Shown: positions 34,133-40,948 of the stretch, in pieces
How the letters are laid out: each line of letters opens with the position of its first letter
Numbering within the stretch: position 1 is the first letter of the stretch
Assembly: GCA_022776215.1 (NCBI GenBank)
Contig: JALFIR010000027.1
Span: forward strand, 1-64,000
DNA: 64,000 nucleotides
Direction of reading: 5' to 3'
Source: Colivicinus sp022776215
GTDB lineage: Bacteria > Bacillota_I > Bacilli_A > Erysipelotrichales > Erysipelotrichaceae
Notes under the pieces: generated by a model
The model's input: the letters and a program-made list of their open reading frames with translations, nothing else
Databases searched by the model: none
Told to the model about the DNA's origin: nothing
Program-made: the position numbers and the translations under genes

Positions 34133-34908
34133 TGGAATTGTTTATAACTATCTTAGTTACTTTCTTTGCGGGTATGGGTGCAGGACTTGGAACTGGTTTT
34201 GCAGGTATGAGTGCTGCAGCTGTTATTAGTCCAATGTTGATTACATTCTTACATATGGATCCGTTTATGGCAGTAGGTATTGCGTTGTCATCTGATGTAT
34301 TGGCTAGTGCTGTTAGTGCTTATACTTATCATAAGAATAAGAATTTGGATGTTAAAAATGGCCTTATTATGATGGCTTTTGTCTTGATGTTTACAGTAGT
34401 TGGAAGCTATATAGCTTCGTTATTGCCATCTAGTACTATGGGCAACTTTAGTGTGTTTATGACTTTATTGTTGGGTGTTAAGTTTATTTTAAAGCCAGTT
34501 ATGACTACTAAGGAAAATATGGAGGCTGTTTCAAAGAAAAAAAGAATTGTTGGTTCGATTGTATGCGGTATTATAATTGGTTTTATTTGTGGCTTTGTAG
34601 GAGCAGGTGGGGGCATGATGATGTTACTTATCTTGACTAGTGTCTTGGGCTATGAATTAAAGACTGCTGTTGGTACAAGTGTCTTTATCATGACATTTAC
34701 TGCCTTAACTGGTGCTGCTTCTCATTTTATGATTAAGGGTAGTCCTGACTGGTTGGTATTTGGTTTGTGCGTAATCTTTACTTTAATATGGGCTCGTATT
34801 GCCTCTCTTATTGCGAATAAGGCTAAACCGGAAACTCTTAATAGAGCAGTTGGTGTGATACTTATTGTCTTGAGTGTTTCGGTATTGTGTTTTAATGCAT
34901 TAGTATAA
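34132..34908 (+). CDS. TSUP-family anion exporter (TauE/SafE type)
   Basis: A 258-residue membrane protein with eight predicted helices and two internally similar halves. The conserved signatures are GAGLGTGFAGMSAAAVISP near residues 14-32 and GFVGAGGGMMMLLIL near 153-167. TSUP members export sulfite, sulfoacetate or related anions. The gene starts on the marR stop and ends at a bidirectional terminator. Confidence 0.88.
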   Translation: MELFITILVTFFAGMGAGLGTGFAGMSAAAVISPMLITFLHMDPFMAVGIALSSDVLASAVSAYTYHKNKNLDVKNGLIMMAFVLMFTVVGSYIASLLPSSTMGNFSVFMTLLLGVKFILKPVMTTKENMEAVSKKKRIVGSIVCGIIIGFICGFVGAGGGMMMLLILTSVLGYELKTAVGTSVFIMTFTALTGAASHFMIKGSPDWLVFGLCVIFTLIWARIASLIANKAKPETLNRAVGVILIVLSVSVLCFNALV

Positions 34909-34935
34909 AAATCAGTTCAAATGAACTGATTTTTT
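34908..34935. terminator. Bidirectional terminator between the TSUP and LytTR genes
   Basis: A stem of about eleven base pairs, AAATCAGTTCA/TGAACTGATTT, with a two-base loop and T tracts in both directions. The LytTR gene stop lies inside it. Confidence 0.85.
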
Positions 34936-35702
34936 AGTAGGATCTCTTTTTTGATTTGGGTATATTTCTTTTCTGGGATAGGCAACATAGTTCCATCTTT
35001 TAAATAGACCTTAAATCTTTCAATTTTGGTAACATTAGAAGGATTAATTAAGTAGGCTGCATGAATTCTTAATAAGTGCTCATTGTGTTTTTCTAAGAAA
35101 TCTTTAAGACTACCGTTTATTTTTAATGTGTTTTTTATAGTATGAACTGCAAGTTTATTAGAACGTTTAACAGTTTCTACGTATAGAAGATCGTTAATTG
35201 GAATATGGTAAATGCTAAAATCATCAGCTTTTAAGATTAAATAATAGTCTGGTTTCTCAATTAAGCGAATAGGAAGACCTTGTTGTTGGTAATGATTAGG
35301 ATAGATGGTGTCTCTTTCATCGTATTTCCATTCATTGCTAACATGGACTACCATAGCTTGCCAGTTATCATTTTTATTTATCCATGAGAATTGGGTTCTT
35401 TGGTCATGGCGATCAGTGTTCCCATTAGGATAGTGAGTATATATATCGTATTCAAGGATTACTTCAACAGCTTTATTATTGATTTTTATTGATGTAGATT
35501 TAATGGAACCTATGGAGAATGTTAATTCGTGTTTATCGTTAGAAAAAGCATTTATGATATTTTCCTTGCCTCTAATTTCTTGTTTCTCAGCAGGACCAAG
35601 CCATAACACATCATCAGCTAAACTTTCAAAATAGGGATTTAGGTTGTTTTTATAGTATTCGGTAATTATATATATTGATTTGTCTAATGGGGAGTTTATC
35701 AT
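34917..35702 (-). CDS. LytTR regulator fused to a SnoaL-like domain
   Basis: A 261-residue cytoplasmic protein. Residues about 10-125 resemble the NTF2/SnoaL-like cone fold (ITEYYKNNLNPYFESLADDVLWLGP and a closing NWQAMVVHVS), which commonly binds small ligands. Residues about 155-255 are a LytTR DNA-binding domain (INDLLYVETVKRSNKLAVHT, HLLRIHAAYLINPSNVTKIE). It has no receiver domain, so it is probably a one-component sensor. I chose ATG 35702 with AAAGGA upstream; an in-frame TTG at 35732 lacks one. It is divergent from the DUF6935-lipoprotein cluster. Confidence 0.8.
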   Translation of the reverse strand: MINSPLDKSIYIITEYYKNNLNPYFESLADDVLWLGPAEKQEIRGKENIINAFSNDKHELTFSIGSIKSTSIKINNKAVEVILEYDIYTHYPNGNTDRHDQRTQFSWINKNDNWQAMVVHVSNEWKYDERDTIYPNHYQQQGLPIRLIEKPDYYLILKADDFSIYHIPINDLLYVETVKRSNKLAVHTIKNTLKINGSLKDFLEKHNEHLLRIHAAYLINPSNVTKIERFKVYLKDGTMLPIPEKKYTQIKKEILLKNQFI

Positions 35703-35903
35703 TTTGATGGTCCTTTCTTTTTTTAAAAACAAGTTATTTACAATGTTTGATAAGTTATCTAACTTTTATATAATTTTTAAAATTCTTATGTATATTAAAA
35801 TAAACTTTAAAGATCAGTATAAATGTTTACGGTTATATTTTACTACAATTTTCTAAAAAAATTATGATAATAAAACTATAGAGATATTTAGGGGTAGGGC
35901 AAA

Positions 35904-36386
35904 ATGAGGGAAGAATTATTAGTTAAATTAGATAAGTTACCAGAAACGTTAAGGGAAATGAAGAAGCTTTGTGACCATCATAATCCTTATAATATTGCGA
36001 CGATGATTATGAGTTCTTTTTGCGTTTATTCTAATGATCCTGATGAGGCTATTAAGATGCTTAAGTATTTATATGGTCCAAGACATTTAACTGATGAGGA
36101 TATTTCTTTTATTAAGGATCGTTTAAATAAGAGTAGCAAATATATTCCTTTGTCTTATTTCAAGGGTGCTACGCCTGAAAATGAATATCAAGTGGAATTT
36201 CCTTGTGAGCTTAATATCTTGGATGATAAGGATGAGGATGATTATTTAACTTTGTTTCTAAAGTCTGGTGGTGCTGATGCGCCTCGTCTTCTTAAGCTCA
36301 GGAAGAAGAAGGATGGCACTTGGTGGCTTTGGCAGCATTACTTATTAATGGATATAAAGGATCCAATTGTTGATTCTTGGGCATAA
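35904..36386 (+). CDS. DUF6935-like protein, copy 1
   Basis: A 160-residue cytoplasmic protein with no signal sequence. It is a paralogue of the gene at 37210; shared landmarks are a start with LDKLPETLREMKKLCDH, the block YFKGATPENEY, and the ending SGGADAPRLLKLRKKKDGTWWLWQHYLL with DSWA at the C-terminus. These match my memory of a family named DUF6935, of unknown function. The upstream region is 201 bases of AT-rich DNA with TTTAC repeats at 35826 and 35839 but no good promoter. It heads a group of alternating cytoplasmic and lipoprotein genes. Confidence 0.75.
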   Translation: MREELLVKLDKLPETLREMKKLCDHHNPYNIATMIMSSFCVYSNDPDEAIKMLKYLYGPRHLTDEDISFIKDRLNKSSKYIPLSYFKGATPENEYQVEFPCELNILDDKDEDDYLTLFLKSGGADAPRLLKLRKKKDGTWWLWQHYLLMDIKDPIVDSWA

Positions 36387-36409
36387 TCACCTTAATTGGT
36401 GATTTTTTT
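36385..36409 (+). terminator. Terminator after DUF6935 copy 1
   Basis: AATCACC at 36385-36391 pairs with GGTGATT at 36398-36404 and continues in a run of seven T. The stem begins in the stop codon. Confidence 0.82.
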
Positions 36410-36448
36410 ATTGGTCATTATTTCTACAATAAAGTCGAGGTAAAGAGT

Positions 36449-37198
36449 ATGAAAAATATAAAGAAAATTTTTGTGGTTTTGGTGACTCTAATGATGTTGT
36501 GTACTATGGCTGCGTGTGGCGATGATAAAAAGCCTAGTGATGGTGGTGATAGCAAGTCAAATGTTGTTGATGGAGATAAAGATAAACCAAGTGTTGATGA
36601 TACTAAGGCTGAGAAGAAGGAGCCTGATTTAAATAATTTAGTGGATCCTTCTGAGATTGTATGGGGTTATCAAAGTGAAGAAAGCAATGATCGCCAATAT
36701 TGGTATCTTGATGGTGATAAGGCTTCTAAGGATTACATCATGATTGATGATGGTGATTTATATGTTACAGAAAATGGAAAGTTGATTGATGATCCTATTG
36801 GTATGGATTATGATGGGATGCATCTAAAGACTCATAGTAAAGAGCGTCCATATTATGATTTGGTATTTACCGATGAGATGAGCTGTTACGATCTGACAAA
36901 TAAGAAGTGGTATTTGCGTTGTGATAAAGAAGTGGTTCTAGATTCATTGGTTAAGGGTCCATTCTATGCGCAAGATAAAGAGGATACATATATCGAATTT
37001 CATAAGGATGGTACTTATAAGTCTGTATGGGAAGGTGATACTGAGTATGAAAGTGAGAAATGGTGGTTTGAGGATGCTTATACAATAGTTTGTGATGATC
37101 CAGATTATGGTTCTACTATGACTTATACAGTTAACTACAAAAAGGATTCGTGGACTGTTGTTAGTGTTGAAAATGTTCGTGTTTATTTGCCAGAGTAA
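36449..37198 (+). CDS. Lipoprotein of the DUF6935 cluster
   Basis: A 249-residue lipoprotein. The frame is open from 36377 but the first 24 codons lie over the terminator, and GAGG precedes ATG 36449, which also gives a proper signal peptide (lipobox MAAC). After an acidic Asp/Lys-rich linker the protein is beta-rich with many Trp and Tyr and two repeats of a D-G-T-Y type strand (EFHKDGTYKSVWEGD). No known domain is recognised. The next gene starts eleven bases later, so they are co-transcribed. Confidence 0.72.
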   Translation: MKNIKKIFVVLVTLMMLCTMAACGDDKKPSDGGDSKSNVVDGDKDKPSVDDTKAEKKEPDLNNLVDPSEIVWGYQSEESNDRQYWYLDGDKASKDYIMIDDGDLYVTENGKLIDDPIGMDYDGMHLKTHSKERPYYDLVFTDEMSCYDLTNKKWYLRCDKEVVLDSLVKGPFYAQDKEDTYIEFHKDGTYKSVWEGDTEYESEKWWFEDAYTIVCDDPDYGSTMTYTVNYKKDSWTVVSVENVRVYLPE

Positions 37199-37209
37199 GG
37201 AGGGTGTTT

Positions 37210-37704
37210 ATGAAAAAGGAACAAATGATTAAGTTTGATAAGTTGCCTGCTACTTTAGATGAGATGAAGAAAATGTGTGATCATTTAGATCCATATAATA
37301 TTTCAGCTATGACAATTTGCGCTATTTGTACGTATACAAGCGATAGTGAAGAGGGTATTAAGATGCTTAATTATTTAAGGGGTCCTCGTCCTATGAATGG
37401 GGTTGAGTTGGCTTTTATTAAGGATCGTTTTAGAGATGATTGTGATTATATTCCTTTCTCTTATTTCAAGGGTGCTACACCCGCTAATAACTATAAGCCT
37501 GATGTACCTTATGTGTTAGAAATATTAGAGGACCATACTTCTAATTTGGAGAAGGATTATATTAAGTTATATGTTCAATCTGGTGGTGCAGATTCTCCTC
37601 GTCCTATTAAGCTTAGAAAGAAGGGAGATGGTACTTGGTGGCTTTGGGAACAATACCTTTTAACTAAAATTAAAGAGCCTGTTAATAAGGATCCTTGGGC
37701 ATGA
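37210..37704 (+). CDS. DUF6935-like protein, copy 2
   Basis: A 164-residue paralogue of the gene at 35904 with the same blocks: FDKLPATLDEMKKMCDHLDPYNIS, YFKGATPANNY, and SGGADSPRPIKLRKKGDGTWWLWEQYLL, ending DPWA. The ATG at 37210 is chosen over GTG 37204 because AAGGAGGG ends at 37204. The stop overlaps the start of the following small lipoprotein (ATGA). A duplicated cytoplasmic partner next to several lipoproteins hints at a shared system, not yet understood. Confidence 0.77.
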   Translation: MKKEQMIKFDKLPATLDEMKKMCDHLDPYNISAMTICAICTYTSDSEEGIKMLNYLRGPRPMNGVELAFIKDRFRDDCDYIPFSYFKGATPANNYKPDVPYVLEILEDHTSNLEKDYIKLYVQSGGADSPRPIKLRKKGDGTWWLWEQYLLTKIKEPVNKDPWA

Positions 37705-38048
37705 GGAAGCTTTTAGCATTACTTTTGATGTTGTGCTTGTTTGGATGTGGAACCGATGGTCCTAATATGGAATTTAGAGATTCCAATAATGATAAGCTTG
37801 TTGGCTATTGGACAAGCGACGACAGCGATATTGTCATCGATTGTAGAGAATATGCCAGTATGAAAATAATTGACGGTGAAAAGGTCTTGTTTGATGGTAG
37901 TGTAAGAATTCTTGATGATAATAGAATTGGCTGTTTAAAAGATAGTGTACTTGAACCATTGGATTTGTTTGATGATTTCTATTTAAGTGATGATGTGCTT
38001 GTTGTTTTAAATAGTGGTGATAGATATGAATTTAGAAAGGGGGACTAA
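37701..38048 (+). CDS. Small lipoprotein
   Basis: A 115-residue lipoprotein starting at ATG 37701 inside the stop of the previous gene (lipobox LFGC). The mature part is a compact beta-rich domain with LVGYWTSDDSDIVIDC and YEFRKGD at the end, reminiscent of small lipocalin-like or META-like folds. The next gene begins directly after the stop. Function unknown. Confidence 0.68.
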   Translation: MRKLLALLLMLCLFGCGTDGPNMEFRDSNNDKLVGYWTSDDSDIVIDCREYASMKIIDGEKVLFDGSVRILDDNRIGCLKDSVLEPLDLFDDFYLSDDVLVVLNSGDRYEFRKGD

Positions 38049-39164
38049 ATGAAAAAGATATTACTTTGTTTACTTTTACTTTTAAGTTTAAGTGCTTGTA
38101 ACAAGGAAAAAGATAAAAATGGTGGGACTGTTGTTACACCTCCTAAGAAGAATAATGGTGGGGATGTAGTTGAGCCAGTTAAGGGTTATGTTGACTATCA
38201 AAAGATCTATGAGGATACAGTGCTTAAGGATATGTACGAATTCATGGTTAATGATGGTCATGATGAAGAGTTTGAGCCTTTAAGATGGTTCTATGAGAAT
38301 TATTTCAATCCAGATACTGGTGAGGAATATTATTATCCAGATATTTATTCCTTCGCCTATGTGATTGTTGATTTAAGTGGGGATGAGATACCTGAGCTGG
38401 TGGTAGAACATTTAGGACAATATGATGATGGAAGTGTAACTGAATATCCTATATTCTTATATACAATCGTAGATGATAAGCCCAAAAAGGTCATGGTTTC
38501 TTATGGTACTGATTACTTTGATTTTTTAAATGATGGAACTATTTACTATACTAGTCGTCCTGCAACTATGCTGACTCAGGGTTTGGCTAGATTGTCTAAG
38601 GATGGTACTAGTTTAGAATGGATTAATTTCTATTATGCAGAAGATTCAATCGATGGTCCAATGGATATTAGAGAGAATAAGACTGGTGTGGTGAAGGATG
38701 ATGATAAGGTTGCTGATATAAGTGAAGAGGAGTTCTATAATTTCTATGATAAATATGTTCGAGGTAATGAAAAGAGCTTTATAGGGCAAACAAGAACTTT
38801 TGCGGATTATGAAGTATTTATGAAGCCTGTTTATGCTTATTTTGCGGATGATGAACTTGTGAATACCATGAAGGATTATACTTTGTATGGTGATGATAAT
38901 TTAACTTATAAGTTTGTGGTTGTTCCAAATGGAAAACTTCGTGATGTTAAGTTGCTTAGTTTAAATTATACTGATGGTGATTTTGATACAGAAGTAATAA
39001 AAGAGATTGAGTTAACTGATGATAAGCCATTGGTGATTGATGCTTATTTAAGTGAGGGAGCACCTAACTTGGGCATTTCTTTTGTGGGTGAAGATTTCTT
39101 AGAATATCGTTATTATTTTGCGATAAGTGGCTATGATGGAAGTGCACAGCTTGTAGCATTTTAG
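38049..39164 (+). CDS. Large acidic lipoprotein
   Basis: A 371-residue lipoprotein (lipobox LSAC, Cys 17) with a Gly/Asn/Lys linker and a mature domain beginning YVDYQKIYEDTVLKDMYEFM. The middle part carries a DLSGDEIPELVVE segment similar to calcium-dependent or FG-GAP-like strands seen in many gut Firmicute lipoproteins. The role is unknown. It is the last gene of the cluster and ends at a good terminator. Confidence 0.7.
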   Translation: MKKILLCLLLLLSLSACNKEKDKNGGTVVTPPKKNNGGDVVEPVKGYVDYQKIYEDTVLKDMYEFMVNDGHDEEFEPLRWFYENYFNPDTGEEYYYPDIYSFAYVIVDLSGDEIPELVVEHLGQYDDGSVTEYPIFLYTIVDDKPKKVMVSYGTDYFDFLNDGTIYYTSRPATMLTQGLARLSKDGTSLEWINFYYAEDSIDGPMDIRENKTGVVKDDDKVADISEEEFYNFYDKYVRGNEKSFIGQTRTFADYEVFMKPVYAYFADDELVNTMKDYTLYGDDNLTYKFVVVPNGKLRDVKLLSLNYTDGDFDTEVIKEIELTDDKPLVIDAYLSEGAPNLGISFVGEDFLEYRYYFAISGYDGSAQLVAF

Positions 39165-39190
39165 GGAAGAATGTAAAAGTTCTTCCTTTT
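39165..39190 (+). terminator. Terminator after the lipoprotein cluster
   Basis: GGAAGAA at 39165-39171 pairs with TTCTTCC at 39180-39186, followed by TTTTT. Confidence 0.85.
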
Positions 39191-39194
39191 TCTA

Positions 39195-39223
39195 TTGCAT
39201 ATTCCCAAGTTTTGTGGTATTTT
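39195..39223 (+). promoter_or_regulatory. Promoter of rplJL
   Basis: TTGCAT at 39195-39200, a 17-bp spacer and TATTTT at 39218-39223, placing the start point just upstream of the L10 leader. Confidence 0.5.
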
Positions 39224-39231
39224 TATTAAGC

Positions 39232-39345
39232 ATCAATATACCATAGACAGTAACGGCAGATTATGCTTAAAAATGTTACCGAGGTAAAAGTTGTGAATAT
39301 GAACTTTTTAACCTGTGTCTATGGATACAGGTTTTATTTTGTATG
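39232..39345 (+). ncRNA. L10-leader (ribosomal protein autoregulatory RNA)
   Basis: The sequence AGACAGTAACGGCA, then TGTTACCGAGGT, is the hallmark of the L10 leader that binds L10(L12)4. CCATAGACA at 39241-39249 can pair with TGTCTATGG at 39316-39324 (antiterminator form). Alternatively ACCTGT pairs with ACAGGT and runs into TTTTATTTT, which forms a terminator. Excess L10 complex would favour termination before rplJ. Confidence 0.88.
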
Positions 39346-39371
39346 AGTATATTGGGTTAGAAAGAGGGAAT

Positions 39372-39932
39372 ATGAATCAAGCAGTATTGAATGCGAAACA
39401 GGAAATGGTAAGTGAGATTTCTTCTAAGATTAAGGAATCACAATCTACTGTTGTCGTAGAGTACCGTGGTCTAAGCGTAGCTGAAGTTACAGAATTAAGA
39501 AGAGCTTTAAGAGCTGAAGATGTTGACTTCAAAGTTTACAAGAACACAATGGCACAAAGAGCTGTAGATGAATTAGGTTTCGCTGAATTAAAGGAATCTT
39601 TAAAGGGACCTAACGCAATGGCTTTCTCAAAGGATGCAACTGCACCTGCAAGAATTTTGTCAAAGTTCGCTAAGAACCACAAGGCATTAGTACTTAAGAG
39701 CGGTATCGTTGAAGGTAAAGAAGTTGATCTTGATACATTAAGTGAATTAGCTAACCTTCCAAATAGAGACGGTATGTTATCTATGCTATTAAGTTGTTTA
39801 CAATCTCCAGTTAGATCATTTGCATGTGTTGTTAAGGCAGTTGCAGATGCTAAGGAAGCAAATGGAGGCGAGGTTGCGGTAGCACCTGAAGCTACTGAGG
39901 AAGCAGCACCTGAAGCAGCTGCAGCAGAATAA
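39372..39932 (+). CDS. rplJ: 50S ribosomal protein L10
   Basis: A 186-residue protein. The frame is open from 39315 but the ATG at 39372 with AGAGGGA in front gives the normal start MNQAVLNAKQEMV. Conserved parts include STVVVEYRGLSVAEVTELRR and KVYKNTMAQRAV, and an Ala/Glu-rich C-terminal tail that anchors the L7/L12 dimers. Control is through the L10 leader upstream. Confidence 0.96.
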   Translation: MNQAVLNAKQEMVSEISSKIKESQSTVVVEYRGLSVAEVTELRRALRAEDVDFKVYKNTMAQRAVDELGFAELKESLKGPNAMAFSKDATAPARILSKFAKNHKALVLKSGIVEGKEVDLDTLSELANLPNRDGMLSMLLSCLQSPVRSFACVVKAVADAKEANGGEVAVAPEATEEAAPEAAAAE

Positions 39933-39946
39933 GGAGAAATATTAAA

Positions 39947-40318
39947 ATGGCAAAAATCAATCATGAAGATATCTTAGCTTATCTAGAAGAAGCTAGCATT
40001 CTTGAATTAAACGATCTTGTAAAGGCAATCGAAGAAAAGTTCGGTGTTACAGCAGCAGCACCAGTTGCAGTAGCAGCAGCACCTGCTGAAGCAGCTGATC
40101 AAGGTCCTACTTCTGTATCAGTTATCTTAAGCTCATTCGGTGAAGCTAAGACTGCTGTTATCAAGGTAGTTAAGGAAATCACTGGTTTAGGCTTAGTTGA
40201 AGCTAAGGGTCTAGTTGACAAGTGTCCAAGTCCTATCAAGGAAAACATTAGTGTAGAAGAAGCTGAAGAAATCAAGAAGAAGTTAGTTGACGCTGGCGCT
40301 TCTGTTGAAGTTAAGTAA
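39947..40318 (+). CDS. rplL: 50S ribosomal protein L7/L12
   Basis: A 123-residue acidic stalk protein with the N-terminal dimerisation domain, an Ala-rich hinge (residues about 36-52) and the C-terminal GTPase-factor domain with FGEAKTAVIKVVKEITGLGLVEAKGLV. Directly after rplJ with its own AAGGAGAAA site. Confidence 0.97.
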   Translation: MAKINHEDILAYLEEASILELNDLVKAIEEKFGVTAAAPVAVAAAPAEAADQGPTSVSVILSSFGEAKTAVIKVVKEITGLGLVEAKGLVDKCPSPIKENISVEEAEEIKKKLVDAGASVEVK

Positions 40319-40322
40319 TTAA

Positions 40323-40913
40323 ATGTCTCATTATTATACGGATAATAGTGAAATGACTAGTAACCCTAGATCATTTGACTATTATTTCGATAATGAGAAG
40401 TTCATATTTACTACTGATAATGGCGTTTTCTGCAAAGAAAACGTCGATTACGGTAGTTATTTATTAATTAAAAACACATTCAGACAAGCATTAGGTAATA
40501 GGCTTCTAGATCTTGGCTGCGGTTGGGGACCTGTTGGGATTATCATTAAAAGATTTAATCCTGATATTGAGGTAACTGCTGTAGATGTTAACTCAAGGGC
40601 TGTGGAGCTTACTAATCTAAATGCTGTTCAAAACAAAACACTGATTAAAGCTTGTTTATGTACAGACATATTAACTTTGAACTTATTGTTTGATTCTATA
40701 ATTTTAAACCCGCCCATACGAGCGGGTAAAGTTGTCATATATGATCTCTATGATAAAGCATATCATACTTTAAGAGAAAATGGGTCTTTATATATTGTCA
40801 TTCAGAAGAAACAGGGCGCCAGCTCTAGTGTGAACAAGCTTAGTGAGTTATTTAAAACTGTCACTGTCTTGGATCGCAAAGGTGGATACTGGGTGATTCA
40901 AGCGATTAAATAA
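40323..40913 (+). CDS. RsmC/YbxB-like class I methyltransferase
   Basis: A 196-residue methyltransferase. Motif I is LLDLGCGWGPVG near residues 61-72 and the NPPI motif at 129-132 marks an amino-methyltransferase acting on a nucleobase (RsmC group, 16S rRNA guanine N2). B. subtilis has the orthologous ybxB at the same place between rplL and rpoB. The start is four bases after the rplL stop with no ribosome binding site, so it depends on rplL translation. Confidence 0.85.
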   Translation: MSHYYTDNSEMTSNPRSFDYYFDNEKFIFTTDNGVFCKENVDYGSYLLIKNTFRQALGNRLLDLGCGWGPVGIIIKRFNPDIEVTAVDVNSRAVELTNLNAVQNKTLIKACLCTDILTLNLLFDSIILNPPIRAGKVVIYDLYDKAYHTLRENGSLYIVIQKKQGASSSVNKLSELFKTVTVLDRKGGYWVIQAIK

Positions 40914-40948
40914 TTCTACACTGTTTAATAGGAAAGGACGGCGTATTA

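Noticed and set aside
36377..36448. Upstream start for the lipoprotein at 36449
   Set aside because: It would run through a strong terminator and put 24 residues before a normal signal peptide.
39315..39371. Upstream start for rplJ
   Set aside because: These codons lie within the L10 leader and terminator; ATG 39372 has a ribosome binding site and the usual L10 start.
39536..39964. Minus-strand frame across rplJ/rplL and similar antisense frames in ribosomal and polymerase genes
   Set aside because: They mirror codon bias of highly expressed genes and have no ribosome binding site or recognisable product.
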